64,000 bases of DNA from Stutzerimonas stutzeri (GCF_002909485.1 NZ_PPXG01000008.1:62001-126000); one strand, 5' to 3'; positions 19,957 to 29,307 are shown, numbered from the stretch's first letter. Translations and numbers: made by a program. Notes: generated from the sequence alone by a model not told the origin.

Positions 19957-21027
19957 TCAGCCCTCTACCTTCGGCGTCGCCCGTCCCGGCTGCGGCGGCG
20001 AGGCGAACAGGCGCTTTAGCTTCATCGCCGGCGCTTCGATCAGATGCCAGGACATGGCGGCAAGGATCAGCGTCGGCACGAAGGCGATCAGCGTCAGGCC
20101 AAGCACGCCGACTTGCGGGCCGAACAGATAGATCGTCAGCTGCTGGAAGGGGAAGGCGTAGATATACAGGCCATAGGAGAAATCGCCGTACTTGCCGAAG
20201 CGCGATACGAAGGGCAGCGGCGCATAGGCCAGGTAGAGCACCAGATACGGCAACGCGATGAAGTACACCAACGGCCCGATCGAGGTGCGGAAAGTCGCCA
20301 CCAGCGCAACGAACAGAAGCGCCGCGATCCAGCCACGCCACGGGATGTCGTCGCGATAGAGGAACAGCGCCGAGCCGCTGTAGTAGAGCAAGCCCAGCTT
20401 GAAGATGTTCTTGATGAAGTAGGACTCGATGCCGAGTTTGCCGAGCAACCAGAAATGCCCGATGGCGAGCACGGCGATCGGCAGGAAGATCAACCGGCGC
20501 TTGAAGAAACCGGTCAAGCCGAGAATCATCACCCCGATGTACATCAGCACTTCCAGCGGCAGCGTCCACAGCGAGCCGTTGACCACCTCGGGATAGACGT
20601 TACCGGTGAACACGCCGGGCAACTCGTAGCGCGTCACCAGCAGGATGTTCTGCAGGTAGGTCCAGGTACCGTCGGCCTCCAGATAACGGCTGAGGCTGAG
20701 CTGCGTCACCATCGGGCCAAGGACGAAGACCGTCAGCAGAACCGCGGCGATCAGCGCCGGGAAGATGCGTAGCGCGCGCTTGAGCAGAAAGCTGCGCGGA
20801 GTGCTGCTGGCCAGCCACGAAGAGGCGATCAGGTAGCCGCTCATGACGAAAAAGATGCCGACGGCAATCGAGCCGCCTTTCTCATAGCCGGTAAGCAAGG
20901 TCAGAGGCTCGTCTTCACGACGGCCGACCAGCGGATAGCTGTGGGCGAATAGCACCAGAGCAGCGGCGAAGAACCGCAGGAAATCGAAATTGTTTTCCCG
21001 GGTGTGGAAGGAACCGGTGGGGTGCAT
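19957..21027 (-). CDS. Acyltransferase 3 family membrane protein
   Basis: 356 residues from the ATG at 21025-21027, preceded by AGGAGC; the longer upstream frame overlaps the LexA-controlled region and has no support. FDFLRFFAAALVLFAHSYPL is the family's first helix with the catalytic-type histidine; VGIFFVMSGYLIASS and RALRIFPAL follow. About ten transmembrane helices. Members move acyl groups onto cell-surface sugars such as O-antigen or exopolysaccharide. No polysaccharide genes are adjacent, so the acceptor is unknown. Confidence 0.9.
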   Translation of the reverse strand: MHPTGSFHTRENNFDFLRFFAAALVLFAHSYPLVGRREDEPLTLLTGYEKGGSIAVGIFFVMSGYLIASSWLASSTPRSFLLKRALRIFPALIAAVLLTVFVLGPMVTQLSLSRYLEADGTWTYLQNILLVTRYELPGVFTGNVYPEVVNGSLWTLPLEVLMYIGVMILGLTGFFKRRLIFLPIAVLAIGHFWLLGKLGIESYFIKNIFKLGLLYYSGSALFLYRDDIPWRGWIAALLFVALVATFRTSIGPLVYFIALPYLVLYLAYAPLPFVSRFGKYGDFSYGLYIYAFPFQQLTIYLFGPQVGVLGLTLIAFVPTLILAAMSWHLIEAPAMKLKRLFASPPQPGRATPKVEG

Positions 21028-21290
21028 GGTCTGCTCCTGACTGACGGCAGTGACGTGAACGCTGGAGAGCACGGGAGCGTGCATGCCGGTACTGCCGGAT
21101 CGGATGCAAATAGCGCTCCGATCATCCTTGTTATCTGCCGGCCGGCTCCATATCTGGCATCGCTGGCCAAAGCAGCGCTGCCCAATAGCCCCCTTTTGTC
21201 CGAAGTGCGGGGCAAATGTTCCCCAGCGAACCGACAGGCGGTAGTGAGTGCCACCGATCGGCTTGGCTGGCATACAGTCAAAGAGGCGTT

Positions 21291-21310
21291 TACTGTATAT
21301 CCAAACAGTA
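21291..21310. promoter_or_regulatory. LexA (SOS) box
   Basis: TACTGTATATCCAAACAGTA fits the gammaproteobacterial LexA consensus CTG-N10-CAG with extended TA flanks. It ends 18 bases before the radical SAM start codon, where bound LexA would block transcription. Confidence 0.8.
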
Positions 21311-21328
21311 TCCGAATTGAACGCGACC

Positions 21329-22390
21329 ATGCCCTCTCCTGTCACGCCGCGCGGCCGCGGCACTGCAATCAACCCCGATAACCGCTTCGCACCTACCCGT
21401 AGCGAGGCGTTCGACGACGGATGGGAGCAGGACGTGCCGCCAACTCGTGCCACCGAGGTGCGGCATGAGATCGTCAAATCGGTACTGACTCGCAACCAGT
21501 CACCGGATGTCGGTTTCGACCGCTCGGTAAACCCCTATCGAGGTTGCGAACATGGTTGTATCTACTGCTTTGCACGTCCGACTCACGCCTACTGGGACCT
21601 TTCCCCCGGCATCGATTTCGAAACGAAGCTGATCGCCAAGACGAACCTTGCCGAACGCCTGGAGGCCGAGTTGAGCAAACCCGGCTACGTGCCGCAGCCG
21701 ATCGCACTGGGCGTGAACACCGATGCCTATCAGCCACTCGAGCGCGAGCAGCGGCTGACACGCCAGGCGCTGGAAATCCTGCTGCGCTTCAAACATCCGG
21801 TGCACATCATCACCAAAGGCTCACTGGTGCTGCGCGACCTCGATCTGCTGGTGCCGTTGGCCGAGCAGCGGCTGGTCAGCGTCTCGGTCAGCCTGACCAC
21901 ACTGGACGACGAGCTGAAACGGATCATGGAGCCGCGCGCTGCCTCGCCCTCGGCACGCCTGCGGGTGTTGCGCACGCTGCACGAGGCTGGCGTGCCGGTC
22001 AGCGTGATGTGCGCGCCTATGATTCCAATGATCAACGACATGGAGCTGGAGCGCCTGCTCGAAGCCGCCCGTGAAGCCGGCGCCCGTTCGGCCGGCTATG
22101 TGCTGCTGCGCCTGCCGCACGAGGTAGCGACGCTATTCGATGAGTGGCTGCAGGAGCATTTCCCGCAGCGCGCGGCCCATGTCATGAGCCTGGTCCGGCA
22201 ATCGCGTGGCGGCAAGGATTACGACAGCCGCTTCGGCAGCCGCATGCGTGGCGAGGGTCAGTTTGCGCAGCTGCTGGCCCAGCGCTTCCAGCTGGCATGC
22301 AAGCGTTTGGGCTACAACCGTCGGGATCAGAACTACGGCCTGGATTGCAGCATTTTCGCGCCGCCCGGTCAGCAGCTGAGCCTGATCTGA
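21329..22390 (+). CDS. PA0069-family radical SAM protein (SplB-like), SOS-controlled
   Basis: 353 residues from the ATG at 21329 (MPSPVTPRGRG). The radical SAM 4Fe-4S motif is CEHGCIYCF (about residues 75-83), preceded by VNPYRGC as in the Rv2578c/PA0069/SplB-related group. GVNTDAYQPLEREQRLTRQA and HIITKGSLVLRDLDLL are further conserved blocks. A LexA box immediately upstream places it in the DNA-damage regulon, which agrees with my recollection that P. aeruginosa PA0069 is LexA-regulated. A repair role is suggested but not proven; relatives include spore photoproduct lyase. Confidence 0.9.
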   Translation: MPSPVTPRGRGTAINPDNRFAPTRSEAFDDGWEQDVPPTRATEVRHEIVKSVLTRNQSPDVGFDRSVNPYRGCEHGCIYCFARPTHAYWDLSPGIDFETKLIAKTNLAERLEAELSKPGYVPQPIALGVNTDAYQPLEREQRLTRQALEILLRFKHPVHIITKGSLVLRDLDLLVPLAEQRLVSVSVSLTTLDDELKRIMEPRAASPSARLRVLRTLHEAGVPVSVMCAPMIPMINDMELERLLEAAREAGARSAGYVLLRLPHEVATLFDEWLQEHFPQRAAHVMSLVRQSRGGKDYDSRFGSRMRGEGQFAQLLAQRFQLACKRLGYNRRDQNYGLDCSIFAPPGQQLSLI

Positions 22391-22724
22391 CGGTTTTACC
22401 CGGCGGGAGAAGCCGTAGGGTGGATGACGCCCTACCCATCCACCGCAATGCGCGCTGCCACGCATCGCTCTGGGAACCGCCCGGGCTGGGCGCGGGTGCT
22501 TGCAGACGCGTGGAAAACGCTTCGCGGTTTTCCACCCTACGTCACGAGCTTGTGTCGCGAGGATTCGTCGCATTCGGTGCGCGGCCCCTCGGGTGGGCTG
22601 ACGCGGAGCGCAGCTCGCCCCCGCTGAGGCGACGCTAGCCTCCTGCTGTCTGCCGGGCAGGTCCGCGAGGAACTATCCCCCGCCGCCGCCGCACCAATCC
22701 CTGTATTCCCGCACCGGAGGCATC
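22391..22724. repeat. Intergenic GC-rich repeat region (334 bases)
   Basis: Holds GTAGGGTGGATGACG near 22413 and a hairpin GGAAAACGCTTCGCGGTTTTCC at 22512-22533 followed by ACCCTACG. This looks like a Pseudomonas-type intergenic repeat pair: inverted GTAGGGTGG/CCACCCTAC ends enclosing about 110 bases. No gene seen. The GGAGG at 22716-22720 belongs to the next gene. Confidence 0.55.
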
Positions 22725-22988
22725 GTGGACTGGATCGACCTGCTGCAATGGCCAGCCATGGTGGTGACCGTAATCGCCGCCTGGCTGATCGGCTCGCTGC
22801 AACCCGGCCGACGCTTCGTCGGCTTCTGCTGTTTTCTGCTGAGCAACCTGCTCTGGGTGATCTGGGGCTGGCACGCCGAGGCCTGGGCACTGATCACTCT
22901 GCAGGTCTGCCTGGCGCTGATGAACCTGCGCGGGGTGAAGAAGAACGATACCCCCACACAGCCCGAGCCAGACGCACCTCGCGCTTAA
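22725..22988 (+). CDS. Small inner membrane protein of unknown function
   Basis: 87 residues starting at GTG 22725 with GGAGG five bases upstream. Three hydrophobic segments are visible: WPAMVVTVIAAWLIGSL, FVGFCCFLLSNLLWVIWGW and AWALITLQVCLALMNLRG, then a charged, proline-rich tail. This looks like a PnuC-like or amino-acid-transport-like mini membrane fold, but I recognise no named family. It precedes the cytochrome oxidase cluster by 230 bases and is probably transcribed separately. Confidence 0.7.
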   Translation: MDWIDLLQWPAMVVTVIAAWLIGSLQPGRRFVGFCCFLLSNLLWVIWGWHAEAWALITLQVCLALMNLRGVKKNDTPTQPEPDAPRA

Positions 22989-23219
22989 ATTGCCAGAGTG
23001 GAAACGCTGTCTATACTCCGATTCGTAGGCGTACCTGATGAGTTCCGACTGCGCGTGCAAGCGTCCATGTCACGACCGAGCGTTTCGGTGGTGGCGTTGG
23101 GCAGAATCGGACTGATCGAAAACGTAGCTGGCATGACGGGAATGGTTTCCCCGGCCAGCCGATTTTCGGCGGTGTGATGGCGGTCGGCGGGAAAACAAGA
23201 ATCATAAGGGGAACCCGCA

Positions 23220-24353
23220 ATGTCTCGACATCCACGCATCTGGATGGGGCTTGGGCTATCGGCATTATTTGGCCAGGCTCAGGCGGCCTGGGACGTGAAC
23301 ATGCGCGCCGGCGCTACCGACGTCAGCCGTTCGGTATTCGACCTGCACATGACGATCTTCTGGATCTGCGTTGTCATCGGCGTGCTGGTATTCGGCGTGA
23401 TGATCTATTCGATGGTCGCTCACCGCCGCTCCAAGCGTCAGCATTCAGCCAACTTCCATGAAAACACCCGCGTCGAGGTGCTCTGGACGGTCATCCCGCT
23501 GCTGATTCTGGTGGGCATGGCGATTCCGGCGACACGCACGCTGATCCATATCTACGACTCCAGCGAATCGGACGTGGACGTGCAGATCACTGGCTACCAG
23601 TGGAAGTGGCACTACAAGTACCTGGGCGAGGATGTGGAGTTCTTCAGCAACCTCACTACGCCACGCGAGCAGATCAACAACCAGGCGCCCAAAGGCGAGA
23701 ACTATTTGCTGGAAGTCGATGAACCACTGGTGATTCCAGTTGGTGCCAAGGTGCGCTTTCTGATCACCGCCGCGGACGTCATCCACTCCTGGTGGGTGCC
23801 GGAACTGGCGGTCAAGAAGGATGCCATTCCCGGCTTCATCAACGAGTCATGGACTCGCGTCGAGCAGCCCGGCATCTACCGCGGCCAGTGCACCGAGCTG
23901 TGCGGCAAGGACCACGGTTTCATGCCGGTGGTGGTGGAGGTCAAGTCCGCCGAGGACTACGCCACCTGGCTTGGCGAGAAAAAAGCCCAAGCCGCCAAGG
24001 TTGCAGAGCTGACCAGCAAGGAGTGGACGCTGGCGGAGCTTTCCGAGCACGGCCAGAAGGTTTACCAAACCGCCTGCGCGTCATGCCACCAGGCGGGCGG
24101 CGAAGGCATTCCGCCAATGTTCCCGGCACTCAAGGGCTCGCCCATCGCCACCGGCGACATCGAGGCGCACATCGACATCGTCGTGAACGGCAAGCCGGGC
24201 ACCTCCATGGCGGCCTTCGGCAAACAGCTGTCGGAAGTCGATCTGGCAGCGGTCATCACCTACGAGCGCAACGCCTGGGGCAACAAGACCGACGACATGG
24301 TCACGCCGAAAGACGTGCTCGACTTCAAACAGGCCGAAGAAGCCACCCAGTAA
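23220..24353 (+). CDS. coxB: Cytochrome c oxidase subunit II with C-terminal cytochrome c domain
   Basis: 377 residues: signal peptide (to about AQA-AWD, 23), two transmembrane helices (TIFWICVVIGVLVFGVMIYS and VLWTVIPLLILVGMAIP), then a periplasmic cupredoxin domain. The CuA ligands are visible in IHSWW and CTELCGKDHGFMP. A C-terminal heme c domain follows (CASCHQAGGEGIPPMFPAL, with the axial Met in GTSMAAFG). It accepts electrons from cytochrome c and passes them to CoxA. First gene of the aa3 oxidase cluster; coxA follows after 12 bases. Confidence 0.97.
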   Translation: MSRHPRIWMGLGLSALFGQAQAAWDVNMRAGATDVSRSVFDLHMTIFWICVVIGVLVFGVMIYSMVAHRRSKRQHSANFHENTRVEVLWTVIPLLILVGMAIPATRTLIHIYDSSESDVDVQITGYQWKWHYKYLGEDVEFFSNLTTPREQINNQAPKGENYLLEVDEPLVIPVGAKVRFLITAADVIHSWWVPELAVKKDAIPGFINESWTRVEQPGIYRGQCTELCGKDHGFMPVVVEVKSAEDYATWLGEKKAQAAKVAELTSKEWTLAELSEHGQKVYQTACASCHQAGGEGIPPMFPALKGSPIATGDIEAHIDIVVNGKPGTSMAAFGKQLSEVDLAAVITYERNAWGNKTDDMVTPKDVLDFKQAEEATQ

Positions 24354-24365
24354 GAGGATCAGGTG

Positions 24366-26003
24366 ATGAGTGCAGTGATCGACGACCATGGTCATGTCGG
24401 GCATGACCACCACCACGGGCCGGCGAAGGGGCTTTCGCGCTGGCTGCTGACCACCAATCACAAGGACATCGGCTCGATGTACCTGTGGTTCAGCTTCGCG
24501 GCGTTCCTGCTAGGCGGCTCGATGGCGATGGTGATCCGCGCCGAGCTGTTCCAGCCGGGTCTGCAGATCGTGCAGCCGGAATTCTTCAACCAGATGACCA
24601 CCATGCACGGTCTGATCATGGTGTTCGGCGCGGTGATGCCAGCGTTTGTCGGCCTGGCCAACTGGATGATTCCGCTGATGATCGGCGCGCCGGACATGGC
24701 GCTGCCGCGGATGAACAACTTCAGCTTCTGGTTGCTGCCGGCGGCCTTCGGGCTACTGGTCTCGACGTTGTTCATGGAGGGTGGCGGGCCTAACTTCGGC
24801 TGGACCTTCTATGCGCCGCTATCGACGACCTATGCGCCGGAGTCGGTGACCTTTTTCATCTTCGCCGTACACCTGATGGGTATCAGCTCGATCATGGGCG
24901 CGATCAACGTGATCGCCACCATCCTCAACCTGCGCGCGCCGGGCATGACGCTAATGAAGATGCCGCTGTTCGTCTGGACCTGGCTGATCACCGCCTTCCT
25001 CTTGATCGCGGTGATGCCTGTGCTGGCAGGCGTGGTAACCATGATGCTGATGGACATCCACTTCGGCACCAGCTTCTTCAGCGCAGCCGGCGGCGGTGAC
25101 CCGGTGCTGTTCCAGCACGTGTTCTGGTTCTTCGGCCACCCCGAGGTGTACATCATGATCCTGCCGGCGTTCGGCGCGGTCAGCTCGATCATCCCGGCGT
25201 TCAGTCGCAAGCCGCTGTTCGGCTACACCTCGATGGTCTATGCCACCGGCGCCATCGCTTTCCTCTCGTTTATCGTCTGGGCGCATCACATGTTCACCGT
25301 CGGCATCCCGCTGACCGGCGAGCTGTTCTTCATGTACGCGACCATGCTCATCGCGGTGCCAACCGGGGTGAAGGTGTTCAACTGGGTGTCGACCATGTGG
25401 CGCGGCTCGCTGACCTTCGAGGCGCCGATGCTGTTCGCCGTGGCCTTCGTCATCCTCTTCACCATCGGCGGCTTCTCCGGGCTGATGCTGGCCATCGCAC
25501 CCGCGGACTTCCAGTACCACGACACCTACTTCGTGGTGGCGCACTTCCACTACGTGCTGGTGCCCGGGGCGATCTTCGGCATCTTCGCCTCGGCCTACTA
25601 CTGGCTGCCGAAGTGGACCGGGCACATGTACGACGAAACCCTGGCCAAGCTGCATTTCTGGATGAGCTTCGTCGGCATGAACCTGGCGTTCTTTCCGATG
25701 CACTTCGTCGGCCTGGCCGGCATGCCGCGGCGTATCCCCGACTACAACATGATGTTCGCCAACTTCAACATGGTCTCCAGCGTTGGAGCCTTCATGTTCG
25801 GCGCCACCCAGCTATTGTTCCTGTTCATCGTCATCAAGTGCATCCGCGGTGGCGTGCCGGCCCCGGCCAAGCCCTGGGACGGTGCCGAAGGCCTGGAATG
25901 GAGCGTGCCGTCGCCGGCGCCGTACCACACCTTCCAGACGCCGCCGGACATGAGCGATGTGCACGAACACCGCAAGGGCACCGGCGGGGAGCTGACGCCG
26001 TGA
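24366..26003 (+). CDS. coxA: Cytochrome c oxidase subunit I (aa3 type)
   Basis: 545 residues from ATG 24366 (a GTG one codon earlier is possible). Twelve transmembrane helices carry heme a, heme a3 and CuB. Visible ligands and channel motifs: MTTMHGLIMVFG (heme a His), FGHPEVYIMILPAFG (CuB His and cross-linked Tyr), VWAHHMFTVG (CuB His pair), and HDTYFVVAHFHYVL (heme a3 and a His). The histidine-rich N-terminus (HGHVGHDHHHG) is common in Pseudomonas CoxA. It reduces O2 to water and pumps protons. Confidence 0.97.
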   Translation: MSAVIDDHGHVGHDHHHGPAKGLSRWLLTTNHKDIGSMYLWFSFAAFLLGGSMAMVIRAELFQPGLQIVQPEFFNQMTTMHGLIMVFGAVMPAFVGLANWMIPLMIGAPDMALPRMNNFSFWLLPAAFGLLVSTLFMEGGGPNFGWTFYAPLSTTYAPESVTFFIFAVHLMGISSIMGAINVIATILNLRAPGMTLMKMPLFVWTWLITAFLLIAVMPVLAGVVTMMLMDIHFGTSFFSAAGGGDPVLFQHVFWFFGHPEVYIMILPAFGAVSSIIPAFSRKPLFGYTSMVYATGAIAFLSFIVWAHHMFTVGIPLTGELFFMYATMLIAVPTGVKVFNWVSTMWRGSLTFEAPMLFAVAFVILFTIGGFSGLMLAIAPADFQYHDTYFVVAHFHYVLVPGAIFGIFASAYYWLPKWTGHMYDETLAKLHFWMSFVGMNLAFFPMHFVGLAGMPRRIPDYNMMFANFNMVSSVGAFMFGATQLLFLFIVIKCIRGGVPAPAKPWDGAEGLEWSVPSPAPYHTFQTPPDMSDVHEHRKGTGGELTP

Positions 26004-26117
26004 GCATCTGGCCTATCCGGCAAGTGCCACTCCTGAGGCTCGCACCGGTGTCAGCTGGCAGCCTGGGCCAGGCAGGATTTAGCTTGAGCCGATCAGCATG
26101 TCTGAACCTTGGTGGCG

Positions 26118-26176
26118 GTGGGCTGAAGCGCACCTACGGGGGGGTTGTGCCTGCTTGTAGGGTGGGCCGCGCGGCG
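26118..26176. repeat. Degenerate REP pair between coxA and ctaG
   Basis: GGTGGGCTGAAGCGCACC with TACGG (26118-26140) and TTGTAGGGTGGGCCGCGCGG (26155-26174) resemble the REP pair around the RAYT gene, with several substitutions. They lie in the 253-base gap between coxA and ctaG. The remainder of that gap shows no gene. Confidence 0.55.
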
Positions 26177-26256
26177 TTCCGCTTCAGCCGACCACCAAAT
26201 CGCGGTAATTGGGTACCAAACGACAGGCGCCCCGTTCGCCTGCCGAGGAGCCTGCT

Positions 26257-26829
26257 ATGAGCACTGAGCTTCCCCTCCGCCGGCTGGTACTGCGGCTGAC
26301 GCTGGTGGTATTCGCCATGTTCGGTTTCGGCTTTCTGCTGGTGCCAATCTACGATGTCATGTGCCAGGCCTTCGGCATCAACGGCAAGACCGCCGGGGCC
26401 TATACCGGCGTACAGAGCGCCGATGAAGCGCGTGCGGTAAGGGTGCAGTTTCTCGCGACCAACGCCGCAGGCATGCTCTGGGAATTCGGCCCGCAAGCCG
26501 ATCAGATCAGCGTGCATCCGGGCGCCAGCCAGGAAATCCGCTTCGTCGCCTACAACCCGACGGACAAGCCGATGACTGCCCAAGCGATTCCCAGCGTCTC
26601 GCCCTCCCGAGCTGCCGCTTACTTCCACAAGACCGAGTGCTTCTGCTTTACCCAGCAGGTGTTGCAGCCGGGCGAACGCATCGAAATGCCAGTGCGCTTC
26701 ATCGTCGATCGCGATCTGCCCGCCGACGTGCACAACCTGACCCTTGCCTACACGCTGTTCGACATCACGTCCCGCCAGCCCCCCGTCGCCGCCCTGCCGG
26801 CGACCGCGGCGAAGGAGAGTCTGCAATGA
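26257..26829 (+). CDS. ctaG: Cytochrome c oxidase copper-delivery protein CtaG/Cox11
   Basis: 190 residues, start ATG 26257 after GAGGAG. One N-terminal transmembrane helix (LVLRLTLVVFAMFGFGFLLV) is followed by a periplasmic immunoglobulin-like domain. VPIYDVMCQAFGINGKT, YNPTDKPMTAQAIPSVSP and FHKTECFCFTQQVLQPGE are Cox11 hallmarks; CFC supplies the copper-binding cysteines that load CuB of CoxA. The stop overlaps the coxC start (ATGA). Confidence 0.95.
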   Translation: MSTELPLRRLVLRLTLVVFAMFGFGFLLVPIYDVMCQAFGINGKTAGAYTGVQSADEARAVRVQFLATNAAGMLWEFGPQADQISVHPGASQEIRFVAYNPTDKPMTAQAIPSVSPSRAAAYFHKTECFCFTQQVLQPGERIEMPVRFIVDRDLPADVHNLTLAYTLFDITSRQPPVAALPATAAKESLQ

Positions 26830-27722
26830 GCCAACAGACCACGCATCAGGAGTACTACGTTCCCGATCAAAGCAAATGGCCGATCATCGCCACCTTTGCC
26901 CTGCTGATCACTTTCTATGGCCTGGGTAGCTGGTTCAACGACCTCAAGGCCGGACGCGACGAGTCCAGTGGCCCAATGATCTTCTTTGTCGGTGCGCTAC
27001 TGATCGCCTACATGATGTTCGGCTGGTTCGGTGCAGTGGTGAAGGAAAGTCGCGCCGGGCTGTACAGCCCGCAGATGGATCGCTCATTCCGCTGGGGCAT
27101 GACATGGTTCATCTTCTCGGAAGTCATGTTCTTTCTCGCCTTCTTCGGCGCGCTGTTCTACATCCGCTACTGGGCCGGCCCCTGGCTCGCCGGCGAAGGC
27201 GACAAGGGCGTAAGCAACATGCTGTGGCCCGGTTTTGAGTACACCTGGCCGCTGCTGAACAACCCCGATCCAAAACTCTACCCGGCACCGGAAGGCACCA
27301 TCAGCGCCTGGGGCCTGCCGCTGATCAATACCATTCTGCTGGTGACCTCCAGCTTCACCCTGACCTGGGCGCACCACGCGTTGCGCAAGAACAACCGCCA
27401 GCATTTGAAGATCGGCCTGGCGCTGACTGTACTGCTCGGCGTGGCGTTCCTGATCCTGCAGATCGAGGAGTACGTGCATGCCTACACAGAGCTAGGCCTG
27501 ACACTGGGCTCGGGCATCTACGGCGCGACGTTCTTCATGCTCACGGGCTTCCACGGTGCTCACGTGACCATGGGCGCGATCATCCTTACGGTGATGCTGG
27601 TGCGCGTCCTGCGCGGACATTTCACCCCAGAGCAGCATTTTGGTTTCGAGGCCGCGGCCTGGTACTGGCATTTCGTCGACGTAGTGTGGATCGCACTCTT
27701 CGTCTTCATCTACGTGATCTAG
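26826..27722 (+). CDS. coxC: Cytochrome c oxidase subunit III
   Basis: 298 residues, start ATG 26826 overlapping ctaG by 4 bases. Seven transmembrane helices as in subunit III: MTWFIFSEVMFFLAFFGALF, LINTILLVTSSFTLTWAHHAL, and FFMLTGFHGAHVTMGAI, ending AAWYWHFVDVVWIALFVFIY. It stabilises the oxidase core and its proton pathway. The conserved glutamate in FSEVMFF is present. Confidence 0.96.
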   Translation: MSQQTTHQEYYVPDQSKWPIIATFALLITFYGLGSWFNDLKAGRDESSGPMIFFVGALLIAYMMFGWFGAVVKESRAGLYSPQMDRSFRWGMTWFIFSEVMFFLAFFGALFYIRYWAGPWLAGEGDKGVSNMLWPGFEYTWPLLNNPDPKLYPAPEGTISAWGLPLINTILLVTSSFTLTWAHHALRKNNRQHLKIGLALTVLLGVAFLILQIEEYVHAYTELGLTLGSGIYGATFFMLTGFHGAHVTMGAIILTVMLVRVLRGHFTPEQHFGFEAAAWYWHFVDVVWIALFVFIYVI

Positions 27723-27742
27723 CGAGCAGCTGAGGGGCGTTG

Positions 27743-27946
27743 CTAGAAACCGAACGACGGCCGCAGCTGCCCCGTATAGAAACCCCAGGCAATCAGCGCA
27801 ACGGTCAGTGCGCTGAGACTGACCCGAATGAACAGGGCCGTGACGACACGGGAGGCGCGGCCCTCGTCTTTGACCAGAAAAAACATCCCACTGAACAGAC
27901 TGACCAGCGTGGCCACTAACAACAGAACGATCGCCGCCTTGAGCAT
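27743..27946 (-). CDS. DUF2909 twin-transmembrane protein
   Basis: 67 residues from the ATG at 27944-27946, with GGA 8 bases upstream (a GTG at 27958 is the alternative). Two hydrophobic helices (AAIVLLLVATLVSLFSGMFFL and VSLSALTVALIAWGFYTG) are joined by a short charged loop, VKDEGRASRVV. This is the DUF2909 family found on the opposite strand inside Pseudomonas cox clusters. It probably assists oxidase assembly; no biochemical function is known. Confidence 0.85.
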   Translation of the reverse strand: MLKAAIVLLLVATLVSLFSGMFFLVKDEGRASRVVTALFIRVSLSALTVALIAWGFYTGQLRPSFGF

Positions 27947-28016
27947 GAGCGATTCCACGACAGGGGTATTGGGGGTGGAGTATAGCCAGCCGTATCAACA
28001 CATCAGGGCGCCGGCC

Positions 28017-28754
28017 ATGAACGGCTTCAGGCCGGGGTGGCTGCCTACCCTGCTGGTGCTGGCGATGCTGCCGGTACTGGTCTGGCTGGGCTTCTGGCAG
28101 CTGGAGCGCGGCGAGCAGAAACGCGAGCTGCTGGCACGTCAGGAAGCACGCCTGCAGGCCGCGCCGCTATCGCCGGATCAGATCGAACGGATGGCCGATC
28201 CGGCCTTCGCCCGCGTGCACCTGCAGGGTCGCTTCGATGCCGAGCACAGTTTCCTGCTCGACAGCCGCACCCGCGACGGCCAGGTTGGCATCGAACTGTT
28301 GCAGCCTTTCCGTGACGAACTCAGTGGTCGCTGGGTGATGGTCAACCGCGGCTGGATTCCCTGGCCGGACCGCCGCGTGCCACCTGCCTTCGATACCCCG
28401 AGACAGCCGCTAAAGCTGGCGGCCTGGGTCTACGTGCCGCCCGGCAAGCCCTTCATCTTCAGCCATCGCACGGCCGAAGGCTGGCCGCGACTGATCAACC
28501 ATGTCGACATCCAGGCAATGTGGCAGCAGGCCGGCCGCGAAGGCGTAATCCACGAACTGCGTGTCGAGCCCGGCCCAAGCGCCTACCGCGCCGACTGGGC
28601 GATCACCAGCATGAGCCCATCGCAGCATCTGGGTTATGCGGTGCAGTGGTTCGCCCTGGCGGCAGCGCTGCTGGCGCTGTTCATCTACTTCGGCGTGCAT
28701 CAGGCACGGGAGAAGCACAGTGGAAACGATGAATCCAACCCTTGCCAGCCATGA
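28017..28754 (+). CDS. SURF1 family oxidase assembly protein
   Basis: 245 residues from the ATG at 28017 (MNGFRPGWLPTLL); the longer frame overlaps the DUF2909 gene and is not supported. Two membrane helices bracket a periplasmic domain, at LLVLAMLPVLVWLGFWQLERG and HLGYAVQWFALAAALLALFIYFG. The SURF1 signatures GFWQLERGEQK and WVMVNRGWIP, and LGYAVQWF near the end, are all present. It aids insertion of heme A into subunit I. It overlaps the next gene's likely start. Confidence 0.93.
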   Translation: MNGFRPGWLPTLLVLAMLPVLVWLGFWQLERGEQKRELLARQEARLQAAPLSPDQIERMADPAFARVHLQGRFDAEHSFLLDSRTRDGQVGIELLQPFRDELSGRWVMVNRGWIPWPDRRVPPAFDTPRQPLKLAAWVYVPPGKPFIFSHRTAEGWPRLINHVDIQAMWQQAGREGVIHELRVEPGPSAYRADWAITSMSPSQHLGYAVQWFALAAALLALFIYFGVHQAREKHSGNDESNPCQP

Positions 28755-29307
28755 GCCAAAACGTGGCCGCGGCCGGCTGCAGCTGCTGCTGATCATCGGC
28801 GTGGTATTGGGGCCGATGCTGTTGGCCTCGGCGATGTACCGCTTCGGCTTCTGGGTACCGCAGACCCGCAGCTATGACGGCGTACTGATCGCCAATGGCC
28901 AGGACCGTGCCGCCATCGGCGTGACTGCGGCCGATCCCGAACGGCGCTGGGAGCTGCTGGTCACCGCCCCGCAAGGCTGCGAAGCGCAATGTCAGGAACT
29001 GGTCTACCTGGCCCGCCAGATCAATATCGGCCTGGCACGGGAAGCCGCCCGCGCCAGTCACGCCCTGGCCAGCTCAACGGCCCTGGATGAGGCCTACGAG
29101 CAGCGCCTGAGTCGCGAATATCCGCAGCTGCAGCGTCATGGACTCGACGCCAGCGTGTATGCACGTAACCCCGACGCACCAGCAACGCCGCAGCTGTGGA
29201 TCGTCGACCCGCACGGCAACCTGGTGCTGCGCTACGACGCCGAAGCCGACGGAAAGGCGATTCTCGATGACCTGAAATACCTGCTGAAGATCTCGCAGAT
29301 CGGCTGA
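28720..29307 (+). CDS. Cox-cluster membrane-anchored protein (PA0111-like, thioredoxin-fold-like)
   Basis: About 195 residues. The start is either GTG 28720 (GGAGAAG upstream) or ATG 28729. One N-terminal helix (LQLLLIIGVVLGPMLLASAM) anchors a periplasmic domain. It has AAPQGC-like sequence with QGCEAQCQEL, a CxxxC pair resembling that of SCO or thioredoxin-like proteins, and QLWIVDPHGNLVLRYDAEAD, typical of that fold's last strands. It sits between SURF1 and ctaA in Pseudomonas, so a role in copper or heme assembly is likely but unproven. Confidence 0.75.
   Translation: METMNPTLASHEPKRGRGRLQLLLIIGVVLGPMLLASAMYRFGFWVPQTRSYDGVLIANGQDRAAIGVTAADPERRWELLVTAPQGCEAQCQELVYLARQINIGLAREAARASHALASSTALDEAYEQRLSREYPQLQRHGLDASVYARNPDAPATPQLWIVDPHGNLVLRYDAEADGKAILDDLKYLLKISQIG

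Noticed and set aside
27556..27572. TGCTCACGTGACCA inside coxC as a second parS
   Set aside because: Only the CACGTG core matches; the flanking GTT/AAC arms are absent.
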